NCBI GenBank assembly: GCA_003507655.1
Contig: DNUZ01000011.1
Location: forward strand, 1 to 37,585
Length of the DNA: 37,585 bases
Origin: Lachnospiraceae bacterium
GTDB lineage: Bacteria; Bacillota; Clostridia; Lachnospirales; Lachnospiraceae
Reading direction: 5' to 3'
Shown here: positions 8,090 to 15,410 of the stretch, piece after piece
How positions within the stretch are numbered: the first letter of the stretch is position 1
Layout of the letters: every line of letters begins with the position of its first letter
Translations under genes and position numbers: made by a program
The notes under the pieces: generated by a model
Told to the model about the DNA's origin: nothing
What the model saw: the letters and a program-made list of their open reading frames with translations, nothing else
The model's database searches: none

Positions 8090-11000
8090 ATATCCATATT
8101 GTCAACTACTATCACAATTGCTTTTAATGGCTTATCTGTTAACTGGTTATATACGGAAAAACTTTGTGCAGAAACCTGTGCAAACTTCTGTTTACGCACC
8201 TTCATTTCTTTTTGGATCAGACGGAAGAATTTTCCTCTTTTTTCTTCATCATCATAGGTCATATAATCTGCTGTATGTGCCAGTTTTTTCAGTGGGATTA
8301 ATGCGCTGTTTCCAAAATCAAAAATATAAAAGTTTAATTCTGAAACACGATTTTTTCTTGCCAGACTTAAAATGCAATTTGTTAACACTGTCGATTTTCC
8401 ATAACCTGCCGCTGAAAAGAACCCAAAGTTACCCTCTGTCTCTAAATCAATCCAAAACTCTTCCTGGCTTTGTTGATCTGGAATATCTACCATACCTAGT
8501 GGAAATGATAAATCCAGTTTTTCCATTGCTTTAATTTCTTGAATTGTACTAATCATTTTGAATGGCAAGGATGGCAGCCATGGTTTTGGCACTTTTTCAC
8601 AATGCTGTTCCTCAAAAATCTCCTCTATATAATCGACCACCGCTTCTAACTGTGTCCTTTTTTCACCGCTTTCGCTTTCATCATCTAAATTTTCATTTAA
8701 AAGTTCTCCCTGACCTAATTCATTGATTTTATAAACCCGGTCATCTATCTGTTCACTCATTCCTCCTGCTTCTACTGTAGCACCACTCCATGCTGACTGG
8801 AAAAGTTCATAAATTTCATTATTACCCACCTGTAGATAAGCACGACCGGGCTGTGTAATAAATGCCGCATCTGCTGTCTTTAAAATTTCCCGGCTGTCTG
8901 CTTCATCCTGTACTTTTAATGCAAGTTTAAATTTTGAGTTTGACCAGATCTGATCATCTACTACACCTGATGGTTTTTGTGTTGCTAAGATCAAATGTAC
9001 TCCCAAGCTACGTCCGATACGTGCTGTGGAAATCAATTCTGCCATAAAATCCGGCTGCTCTTTTTTTAATTCAGCAAACTCATCACTGATTAAGAACAAA
9101 TGTGGAATTGGAACGCTGGCCTCACCGCTTTTAAACAATTTATTATAGCCATTAATATGATTCACCCCATATTCGCTAAATATCCTCTGTCGTCTTTTTA
9201 ATTCACTTTTAATGGATGCCATTGCCCGAAGGCTTTCTGCACCATCTAAGTTTGTGATCGTTCCAAGTAAATGTGGCAAATTTTTAAATAATCCTGCCAT
9301 TCCACCACCCTTATAATCAATAAGTAAAAATCCCACCTCATAAGGATGAAAATTAACTGCCAGAGAGAGAATATAGGATTGTATGATTTCTGATTTTCCT
9401 GATCCGGTAGTTCCTGCCACTAATCCGTGTGGTCCATGTGCCTTTTCATGTAGATTTAAATACACATATTCATCATTTCCACGCACACCTAACGGAACTG
9501 CTAATGATTTATGTGACTGGCTTTTTTTCCAACGCTGTTCTGCATTTAATTCCCTTGCCTGTTGTATACCATACATCTCATAAAAGGTGATATTCTCCGG
9601 TATTTTTGATACAATTCCCTGTTCGTGTTGTAAAACACTCAGATTTCTCGCCATCCACTCTAAGCTGACATTACCTACCCTGTACAATTCCAAGTTCTTA
9701 TTTAAAAATTTCTTTTCATTTAAAACAAGCTGTCCTTTCTTAGAATCTAATACTTCCATAACAGTCCCAATACTATCCGGCAGATTTGCCATCTGTTGTG
9801 TCGTATAGATTACAGAAAATGCAAGATTACTCCCATTATTGTCGATATATTCCATAATGGCATGAGAAGAAATAAGTTTTGGTTCATCTATTACAAATAA
9901 AAAATATGGTGCAAAACGCGCCTCGTTCTTTTTCTCTTCGCACTTCATCTTACGGTCTTTTAATATCTGTAGAATACTTCCGAGCACCTGATCTCGCATC
10001 TGTTCTGAATTAATCAACCCTCTTAAGTTCAATGCACGGATTTTACTATGCGGAAGCCATTTCATCCATGAAAATTCTTCCTCATATTCCTTGTCATAGA
10101 TTGTAATTATCTGAAGATCATGATAACTTTGAGCAAATACCAGTTGTGTTAAAAGAATCTGTAACTGTTCATGAACATTTTCACGATCACCAACAATTCC
10201 CAAATGTGCTTTTTTCAAATCAACAATCATTGGTTTTTGTGGTATCTTTCCAAAGATTGCTTTTAAATGTTCCCCCTCTTCTTCCAATTCATCTGTTTCA
10301 TATTTCATTGCATTATTTTCATAGTCAATTTTAAAATTAACTTCTGCATCCCAGTATCCTACTGCAACTGTCATGAAATCTTCATCATGAATATTTCTCT
10401 CATAAATACGCGGACTATATTCTCTGATCAATCGCTCCATTTCATCAATTTGAGGGTAATTATAAGACCACGCTTCTATTTCTTTTTCTCTTGCATGATT
10501 CAGTTCTTTTCGTTTTGTCACGAGATAATCCTCATACAGTTCCTCTCGTCTTTTATTTTTCTGCCGACATGCTTTTCTGTCATCAAAATATTTCGTTACA
10601 GTAAAAATCGTTGTCAGTACTGTAGTCAGAGCTGTCACGATAACAAATCCACCCATTTTCATTACAAGACTACTGATAATTGTTACTGCTGTCATTAGCA
10701 GAGGCGGCAAGATCATTTGTACCAGACTTCCTTTTCCCATAACGGACTTTTCCATCGGTGTTTGAATATCTATGGTGTCCTTTGGTAGTCTTTTAATGAT
10801 CCTTGGAGATCTCTTATATTTAGGAAAACCTTCAAACTCATAATTTTCCGGATATAACTCCATAACATGAATCTGAATCCTTTCCGGCTCTGCCTGTATC
10901 ATCAGGCTATCCTCTAAAAATACAATTTCACATCCTCCAACAGAAAATTGATCCTCTTCCCGGATCTGATAGCTACTCTTACCTGTTATCGGTTGTCCAT

Positions 11001-11157
11001 TCCAACGACACTCACCCTCACTTCCCTGATTATAGACATGGAGTATTTCTCCGTCTACCATCGCAAGAACAGCACTATCTGCAATTTCAATATCGGCATT
11101 TTCTCTGCCAAATGTAATTCTTGGATTTCTTTCATAAATTCTTTCCGTACTTTTCAT
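7957..11157 (-). CDS. essC: Truncated EssC/YukB-type T7SS ATPase, C-terminus lost
   Basis: EssC is the membrane FtsK/SpoIIIE-type motor of Firmicutes T7SSb. Visible in order: one FHA-like domain (about residues 1-85), the family segment KYKRSPRIIKR, two membrane helices (about 145-190), a degenerate first ATPase domain (about 300-500), an intact second ATPase domain with Walker A GTTGSGKS near residue 584 and Walker B LFLISDEFAEL near 690, and the start of a third with Walker A SAAGYGKST near 915. EssC-like sequence stops at VIVVDNMD, the third Walker B, near residue 1020. The remaining ~45 residues are RHS DNA read in the wrong frame. At 1066 residues it is well short of the usual ~1300-1500. 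The third domain, which binds secretion signals in known EssC proteins, cannot fold normally, so the gene is probably non-functional. The ATG follows a GGGTG-type site. Confidence 0.9.
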   Translation of the reverse strand: MKSTERIYERNPRITFGRENADIEIADSAVLAMVDGEILHVYNQGSEGECRWNGQPITGKSSYQIREEDQFSVGGCEIVFLEDSLMIQAEPERIQIHVMELYPENYEFEGFPKYKRSPRIIKRLPKDTIDIQTPMEKSVMGKGSLVQMILPPLLMTAVTIISSLVMKMGGFVIVTALTTVLTTIFTVTKYFDDRKACRQKNKRREELYEDYLVTKRKELNHAREKEIEAWSYNYPQIDEMERLIREYSPRIYERNIHDEDFMTVAVGYWDAEVNFKIDYENNAMKYETDELEEEGEHLKAIFGKIPQKPMIVDLKKAHLGIVGDRENVHEQLQILLTQLVFAQSYHDLQIITIYDKEYEEEFSWMKWLPHSKIRALNLRGLINSEQMRDQVLGSILQILKDRKMKCEEKKNEARFAPYFLFVIDEPKLISSHAIMEYIDNNGSNLAFSVIYTTQQMANLPDSIGTVMEVLDSKKGQLVLNEKKFLNKNLELYRVGNVSLEWMARNLSVLQHEQGIVSKIPENITFYEMYGIQQARELNAEQRWKKSQSHKSLAVPLGVRGNDEYVYLNLHEKAHGPHGLVAGTTGSGKSEIIQSYILSLAVNFHPYEVGFLLIDYKGGGMAGLFKNLPHLLGTITNLDGAESLRAMASIKSELKRRQRIFSEYGVNHINGYNKLFKSGEASVPIPHLFLISDEFAELKKEQPDFMAELISTARIGRSLGVHLILATQKPSGVVDDQIWSNSKFKLALKVQDEADSREILKTADAAFITQPGRAYLQVGNNEIYELFQSAWSGATVEAGGMSEQIDDRVYKINELGQGELLNENLDDESESGEKRTQLEAVVDYIEEIFEEQHCEKVPKPWLPSLPFKMISTIQEIKAMEKLDLSFPLGMVDIPDQQSQEEFWIDLETEGNFGFFSAAGYGKSTVLTNCILSLARKNRVSELNFYIFDFGNSALIPLKKLAHTADYMTYDDEEKRGKFFRLIQKEMKVRKQKFAQVSAQSFSVYNQLTDKPLKAIVIVVDNMDICIVNIPMIFSETESRRKVTRKTRNRKQCIVIVRQENSFLKNRM

Positions 11158-11176
11158 TTTTCACCCATTCCCCTGT

Positions 11177-11398
11177 TTATTTTTCTTCCGTTATCAAAAT
11201 CTCTTCTCTTTTCTCTGATTTTATTTCTTTGAAATTCTGAGTACCCTCTGTCTCATAAGAAAATAAAATCTCTTCTTTACTTTCTTCGTAAGTACTTTCT
11301 AAAAATTCTTTTCTTGAAAATACCAATCTGCTCCAATCATACTGATTTTGTGCTGTCATGTCTGCTTTACGGACGTTTTTCTGTATAATTTGACTCAT
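11177..11398 (-). CDS. Short acidic ORF, possible N-terminal remnant of EssB/YukC
   Basis: This 73-residue product has no membrane segment. Its start (GAGGAGAGCAGTT then ATG) overlaps the end of the EsaA-like gene by 32 bases, and its stop is 19 bases before essC. In T7SSb operons EssB lies just before the EsaB/EssC genes. The pattern DWSRLVFSRKEF...EILFSYETEG...FKEIKSEKREE recalls the N-terminal pseudokinase domain of EssB, but the kinase-like body and membrane helix are absent. I therefore suspect an essB remnant left by an internal deletion. An independent small protein remains possible. The resemblance is from memory of the family, not an alignment. Confidence 0.5.
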   Translation of the reverse strand: MSQIIQKNVRKADMTAQNQYDWSRLVFSRKEFLESTYEESKEEILFSYETEGTQNFKEIKSEKREEILITEEK

Positions 11399-12641
11399 AA
11401 CTGCTCTCCTCTATCATTCTTTCTTTTTTCTTTTTTAAATATCGATACCAAATAATTACAAAAATCAGAACTATCACGAGAATTCCTATCCCTAACATTC
11501 TCTGTGACTGCTGTTCCGCTTTTTCATAATCTTTGTTCATGATAATTACCATTCTCTCCTGAAAAATAGTTCCGGTAATCTGCTCATTTGTGTTTTTCCT
11601 ATTGTATGTATCTATAAAAAGGTTCTGATATAGGTCCTTTTCTTTTTTTCCATCAAAGACATTTTCTTTAACACTATTCTCAATGTTGTCACGGCTTGTC
11701 TTCAATTTTCCATCCGTCTGCTTTTTGCCATAAGAATTGATTTCCTCTACCATAGACTGTTCTAAAAGACTTCTTTGTCCTTCTACTTTTTTATTAGACT
11801 CATCAATCTCATTGTTGACACTCGTAATTCCATTTTCAATCGTTGATTTACCTTTTTCATCTACTAACGGGTTAACTTTAGACACTCCTGTCTTTAAATT
11901 CTCCAACGCAGTAAGCATAGAATCCTGATCATCTGTAATTTTATCGTAATCCTGTTGACCATTATCAAGTGCATTATCAAACTGCTCTCCTATAGATTTG
12001 GCTGTATTTTCCAGCCCCTCACTTTCCTTAGATAAATCAATTGGACTAATGACCTCATTGTTCTCTTTTAACTCTGTAAACTCTACTGTCTGTATCAATT
12101 CTTCTGCCGAAACACCTGACAGATTTTCTCTTTCCGAGTCGTCATTTGCAAGTATTGTCATTGAACCATCCTGTACATTATGTACTTCCTTCAAAATTGC
12201 ATCTAAAAATACATAGGATACATTATTTCGGATACTGTCCTGAAAGGCGGTAAGTTCATAGATCATATTATCTCTGTCCTGTCCCTCTAAATGTGGGTTG
12301 ATCTGATATTCAAATACCGCTTTTTGAGGTGTCCCATTAATACTGTCAACGGCTGTTGAAAATGTAGAAGGTATAATAATATATGCTCCATACAAATCTT
12401 TTTTCATTCCGTCTTTTGCTTCTTCTAAACTTGTAGTCTGATAGCTTTCATCCGGGTATTCAATCAGTTTTGCAGCATAGTAAATCTGCTCTCCCTTCTT
12501 TTCGACGCCGGTATCCAGATTAATGACAGCAATCCTTTCCAGATTAGCACGGAAAGTCACTGAGCGAACAGGCGTTTTCTTTACCTTACCGACCATTCCT
12601 TTGACATACGGTCCTCCAATCATACCGACAGTAAGACACAT
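11367..12641 (-). CDS. EsaA-like (YhgE/Pip N-domain) T7SS membrane protein
   Basis: The protein has an N-terminal hydrophobic segment and a YhgE/Pip/EsaA-type extracellular segment (IAVINLDTGVEKKGEQI..., YGAYIIIPSTFSTAV, residues 30-150). A long helical, Gln/Asn/Asp-rich coiled-coil region follows (about 190-370). It ends in one C-terminal helix (about 381-398, LGIGILVIVLIFVIIWY) with a basic tail. Classical EsaA has several C-terminal helices, so this is a shorter bitopic relative or a derivative. The first standard start in frame is the ATG at 12639-12641, inside the membrane segment. The real start was probably 17 codons upstream at 12690-12692, where the sequence now reads ACG GCA AAG AAA behind AAAGGAGG; see findings. 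It is the first gene of the damaged T7SS cluster, and no EsxA or EsaB gene is visible nearby. Confidence 0.75.
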   Translation of the reverse strand: MCLTVGMIGGPYVKGMVGKVKKTPVRSVTFRANLERIAVINLDTGVEKKGEQIYYAAKLIEYPDESYQTTSLEEAKDGMKKDLYGAYIIIPSTFSTAVDSINGTPQKAVFEYQINPHLEGQDRDNMIYELTAFQDSIRNNVSYVFLDAILKEVHNVQDGSMTILANDDSERENLSGVSAEELIQTVEFTELKENNEVISPIDLSKESEGLENTAKSIGEQFDNALDNGQQDYDKITDDQDSMLTALENLKTGVSKVNPLVDEKGKSTIENGITSVNNEIDESNKKVEGQRSLLEQSMVEEINSYGKKQTDGKLKTSRDNIENSVKENVFDGKKEKDLYQNLFIDTYNRKNTNEQITGTIFQERMVIIMNKDYEKAEQQSQRMLGIGILVIVLIFVIIWYRYLKKKKERMIEESSYESNYTEKRP

Positions 12642-12897
12642 AACTCCTGCAAGGATTTCAAATAACAGTCTCTTTGATTTTTTCTTTGCCGTGATGACCT
12701 CCTCCTTTAATTATTTTCAAAACTCTTTCACCACCTTTCGCTTCCACAAAGTCAGTTTCGCTTATATGACAACGTGGTATTTATTTTTTTGCTTGGGATT
12801 CTGTTTAATAAAAATTAGACTTAATTGAAATTCGAATTGTATTGTATACTAACTCCTAGAATGTCCTATAATTTTCCATACTCCCAATACATCTTCT

Positions 12898-12928
12898 ATT
12901 TTATATGTTTTCACAAAAATTTCAACAA
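12898..12928 (-). promoter_or_regulatory. Candidate sigmaA promoter for the EsaA-like/essC cluster
   Basis: On the minus strand a TTGTTG (-35, 12923-12928) and TATAAA (-10, 12900-12905, extended as TATAAAAT) are separated by 17 bases. They lie just downstream of the galE terminator and about 200 bases before the EsaA-like gene. This is a motif match only. Confidence 0.5.
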
Positions 12929-12960
12929 AAAAATGCCTGTTTTCGACAAAACAGACATTT
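12924..12960 (-). terminator. Intrinsic terminator of galE
   Basis: The hairpin at 12931-12960 has arms AAATG-x-CTGTTTT and AAAACAG-x-CATTT around a CGAC loop. A run of seven T follows on the minus strand. It sits 25 bases after the galE stop. Confidence 0.85.
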
Positions 12961-12984
12961 TGATGAATTTCGACAATTTTCGGT

Positions 12985-13995
12985 CTAATAGCCGTTTGGA
13001 TTCTTTTTCTGCCAGTTCCAGGAGTCGCGGCACATTTCCAAAATTCCGTATTCTGCTTCCCAGCCAAGCTCTCTTTTTGCTTTGGATGCATCCGAATAGC
13101 AGGTTGCAATATCACCGGCACGGCGAGGCTTGATCTCATATGGAATCCGGATTCCGGTTGCTTTTTCAAAATTCTTTACCACATCTAAGACACTGTATCC
13201 CACTCCGGTTCCCAAATTGTAAATACTGAGTCCGGAATGATCTTCTAGCTTTTTCAAGGCTTTTACATGACCCTTTGCTAAATCCATAACATGGATAAAA
13301 TCACGCACTCCGGTTCCATCCGGCGTATCATAGTCATTGCCAAATACACCCAGGGATTTCAGCTTTCCTACTGCTACCTGTGTGATATAAGGCATCAGAT
13401 TGTTCGGAATCCCATTTGGATTTTCTCCGATCAAGCCACTCTCGTGTGCGCCAATCGGATTAAAGTAGCGAAGTAGTACGATATTCCAGTCCGGATCTGC
13501 TTTTTGAATATCGGTCAAAATCTGCTCTAACATGGATTTTGTCCAGCCATATGGATTCGTGCACTGACCTTTTGGACATTCTTCGGTGATCGGAATCTGT
13601 GCCGGATCTCCATAAACGGTTGCAGAAGATGAAAAAATCAGATTCTTCGCACCATATTTTTTCAATACATCCACTAAGATCAAGGTTCCGGTCAGATTAT
13701 TGTGATAATATTCCCATGGTTTTTCGACTGATTCACCAACTGCTTTCAAACCGGCAAAATGAATACAGGAGGTAATGTCCTCTTTTTCAAAAACGCCTTC
13801 TAAGAACTCTCTGTCTAAAATGTCGCCTTTATAAAAAGTAACCTCTTTTCCGGTAATCTCTTTGACACGCTCTAAAGACTTTTCACAGGAGTTGCTCAGG
13901 TTGTCAACGACAACTACATCATATCCGTTTTCTAAAAGTTCTACACAGGTGTGGCTTCCGATAAATCCGGCACCTCCGGTCACTAAAATACTCAT
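12985..13995 (-). CDS. galE: UDP-glucose 4-epimerase
   Basis: This enzyme interconverts UDP-galactose and UDP-glucose with bound NAD, in the Leloir pathway and in supplying sugars for surface glycans. The 336-residue length is standard for GalE. It has the Rossmann GGAGFIGSH at residues 7-15, the SSSATVYG segment, the catalytic Y-x-x-x-K in NPYGWTK, and the GalE-typical [12 protein letters not shown] and [12 protein letters not shown] stretches. The ATG at 13993-13995 follows AAGGAGGAAACGGT. That ribosome site directly abuts the T-run of the rplT terminator, so no separate promoter fits between them and expression may depend on read-through. It has its own terminator downstream. Confidence 0.96.
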   Translation of the reverse strand: MSILVTGGAGFIGSHTCVELLENGYDVVVVDNLSNSCEKSLERVKEITGKEVTFYKGDILDREFLEGVFEKEDITSCIHFAGLKAVGESVEKPWEYYHNNLTGTLILVDVLKKYGAKNLIFSSSATVYGDPAQIPITEECPKGQCTNPYGWTKSMLEQILTDIQKADPDWNIVLLRYFNPIGAHESGLIGENPNGIPNNLMPYITQVAVGKLKSLGVFGNDYDTPDGTGVRDFIHVMDLAKGHVKALKKLEDHSGLSIYNLGTGVGYSVLDVVKNFEKATGIRIPYEIKPRRAGDIATCYSDASKAKRELGWEAEYGILEMCRDSWNWQKKNPNGY

Positions 13996-14009
13996 ACCGT
14001 TTCCTCCTT

Positions 14010-14047
14010 AAAAAAGGACAACTTCTGTATTTCACATGAAGTTGTCC
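14010..14047 (-). terminator. Intrinsic terminator after rplT
   Basis: A perfect 10-bp stem (GGACAACTTC at 14016-14025 with GAAGTTGTCC at 14038-14047) and 12-base loop are followed on the minus strand by TTTTTT at 14010-14015. It ends the infC-rpmI-rplT transcript immediately before the galE ribosome site. Confidence 0.9.
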
Positions 14048-14056
14048 TAAATTTCA

Positions 14057-14413
14057 TTAAGCTACTTTACTTTTTGCTAATTCTGCTAATGTTGCAAATC
14101 CTTCTGCATCATTAACTGCCATCTCTGCTAACATCTTACGGTTCATCTCAACACCTGCTAATTTTAAACCGTGCATGAACTGGCTGTAAGAGATTCCGTT
14201 CATACGAGCTGCTGCATTGATACGTGCGATCCATAACTGTCTAAACTGACGTTTTCTCTCTTTTCTACCTGCATAAGAACTTGTTAATGCTCTCATTACA
14301 GACTGTTTTGCAACACGATACTGTTTGGAACGGGCTCCTCTGTATCCTTTTGCTAATTTTAATGTTCTATTATGTTTTTTCTTTGCGTTCATTCCGCCTT
14401 TAACTCTTGCCAT
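14057..14413 (-). CDS. rplT: 50S ribosomal protein L20
   Basis: This 118-residue protein is the usual L20 length, with the family start [26 protein letters not shown] (basic extension) and the globular domain ending around [11 protein letters not shown]20 is an early 50S assembly protein on 23S rRNA. In Firmicutes it also represses its own operon by binding the infC leader. It is the last gene of infC-rpmI-rplT, 24 bases after rpmI, with AGGAGGAAAAGATC before the ATG and a strong terminator 10 bases downstream of its stop. Confidence 0.98.
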   Translation of the reverse strand: MARVKGGMNAKKKHNRTLKLAKGYRGARSKQYRVAKQSVMRALTSSYAGRKERKRQFRQLWIARINAAARMNGISYSQFMHGLKLAGVEMNRKMLAEMAVNDAEGFATLAELAKSKVA

Positions 14414-14437
14414 GATCTTTTCCTCCTAATCTGATTC

Positions 14438-14635
14438 TTATAAATATGGTAAAATCTTCTTCATATTCTTAACGTTTGTAGAATCTACTAACGGCTGCTT
14501 TCTCAGATTTCTCTTGGTCTTTGCAGACTTCTTGGTTAAGATATGTCTTCTGTATGCTTTATTTCTCTTTAAGTTTCCGCTTCCTGTCTTTTTAAAACGT
14601 TTTGCTGCTGCTCTGTTTGTCTTCATTTTTGGCAT
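14438..14635 (-). CDS. rpmI: 50S ribosomal protein L35
   Basis: This 65-residue, highly basic protein begins [20 protein letters not shown], the signature start of L35, and continues with [18 protein letters not shown]. It is a structural protein of the large ribosomal subunit. It lies between infC (21-base gap) and rplT in the conserved operon, with GGAGGAATATATC before the ATG. L20-dependent control of the leader should also set its level. Confidence 0.98.
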   Translation of the reverse strand: MPKMKTNRAAAKRFKKTGSGNLKRNKAYRRHILTKKSAKTKRNLRKQPLVDSTNVKNMKKILPYL

Positions 14636-14656
14636 GATATATTCCTCCTAGTTGTA

Positions 14657-15163
14657 TTATTTTTTCTCTGCCAACACCATAGAAACGCTTCTGCCCTCTA
14701 CCTTTGGTGCTTTTTCCACTACTGCCACCTCTTCTAACTCTTTTGCGATGTCATCTAAGATGTGCTTGCTGCTATTCATATGCGCCATTTCTCTTCCCCT
14801 GAAACGCAGGGTAACCTTTACTTTATTGCCTTTTGCAAGAAACTTGCGCGCAGAATTCATTTTCGTGTTCAAATCGTTTGCTTCAATATTTGGAGACAGA
14901 CGAATCTCTTTGACCTCAACGGTTTTCTGCTTTTTCTTTGCTTCTTTTTCTTTTCTCGCCAGTTCGTATCTGTATTTTCCGTAGTCAATAATTTTACAAA
15001 CCGGTGGTTTTGCCTTCGGTGCAATCTTCACCAAATCCAACTCTGCCTCTTCGGCACGTTTCAAAGCTTCTCTGGATGACACGATGCCAAGCTGTTCGCC
15101 GTCCGGACCAATCAGACGTACTTCCTTATCTTTGATTTGTTCATTGATCATTAACTCGCTAAT
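14657..15163 (-). CDS. infC: Translation initiation factor IF-3, with an AUU start
   Basis: IF-3 binds the 30S subunit, blocks premature 50S joining and checks start-codon/initiator-tRNA pairing. The protein shows NEQIKDKEVRLIGPDGEQLGIV, the YRYELARKEKEAKKKQK linker and the C-terminal domain with TLRFRGREMAH. I place the start at an ATT codon (15161-15163). It lies nine bases after a GGAGG and gives a 168-residue product of standard length. The nearest ATG (15149-15151) is 21 bases from that site. A longer frame reaching 15235 would have to translate through the leader terminator. AUU starts are known for infC in other bacteria, where IF-3 represses its own non-canonical start. Confidence 0.93.
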   Translation of the reverse strand: MSELMINEQIKDKEVRLIGPDGEQLGIVSSREALKRAEEAELDLVKIAPKAKPPVCKIIDYGKYRYELARKEKEAKKKQKTVEVKEIRLSPNIEANDLNTKMNSARKFLAKGNKVKVTLRFRGREMAHMNSSKHILDDIAKELEEVAVVEKAPKVEGRSVSMVLAEKK

Positions 15164-15328
15164 GGTCTTATACCTCCAAATTATTATTTGATTTTGCTCG
15201 AAAAAAAAGTGGATAGGCAGACTATCCACAATCATTACTCAAATAAACATTGTCATCTGAAATATGAACGCTTAGTCGCTCATTTGCGCTAAGGTGAGAG
15301 TGGATACTCTACTTTGTTTTCTAACAAC
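15164..15328 (-). ncRNA. infC leader RNA with attenuator, L20-leader type
   Basis: The ~165-base leader runs from the predicted transcription start to infC. Near its end is an intrinsic terminator. Upstream, the bases complementary to 15300-15306 read TATCCAC in the RNA, repeating the terminator 3' arm and able to pair with its 5' arm GTGGATA, a plausible antiterminator. A further bulged hairpin (CTTAGCGC with GCGACTAAG) lies between them. This matches the known Firmicutes mechanism in which L20 favours the terminator fold. The L20 binding itself is inferred. Confidence 0.75.
15201..15229 (-). terminator. Attenuator terminator in the infC leader
   Basis: An 8-bp perfect stem (GTGGATAG with CTATCCAC) around a five-base loop is followed by eight T on the minus strand at 15201-15208. 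It lies upstream of infC, so it must act conditionally. Confidence 0.88.
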
Positions 15329-15334
15329 TTCATT

Positions 15335-15363
15335 ACTATATCACAGACCTTCTGTGATGTCAA
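15335..15363 (-). promoter_or_regulatory. sigmaA promoter of infC-rpmI-rplT, with a dyad in the spacer
   Basis: A consensus TTGACA (15358-15363), a 17-base spacer and TATAGT (15335-15340) form a near-perfect promoter on the minus strand. The whole spacer is a symmetric dyad, TCACAGA-AGG-TCTGTGA. Confidence 0.9.
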
Positions 15364-15410
15364 TTGTTTTGTGAAACATTTTTATGTCTGTTCCTTTACA
15401 AGACTCCAGT

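Larger units (their letters stand above)
12641..12984 (-). other. Intergenic stretch between galE and the EsaA-like gene
   Basis: Read on the minus strand, this AT-rich stretch holds the galE terminator, a candidate promoter (12898-12928), a leader with no ORF I can support, a strong ribosome site AAAGGAGGAGG at about 12699-12709, and the 17-codon in-frame extension of the EsaA-like gene beginning at ACG. No esxA (WXG100) gene, which often leads such operons, is present. Confidence 0.6.

Noticed and set aside
12849..13169. 106-residue minus-strand frame overlapping the galE end and terminator
   Set aside because: It is an alternative frame of galE that reads through the terminator, with no ribosome site or domain.
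15164..15235. 24-codon N-terminal extension of infC up to an ATG at 15235
   Set aside because: It would translate through the attenuator hairpin and T-run, has no ribosome site, and is not part of the IF-3 family; the ATT at 15163 fits better.
15364..15410. Small hairpin GACT-GG-AGTC after the chemoreceptor stop as a terminator
   Set aside because: The stem is only four pairs and no T-run follows.
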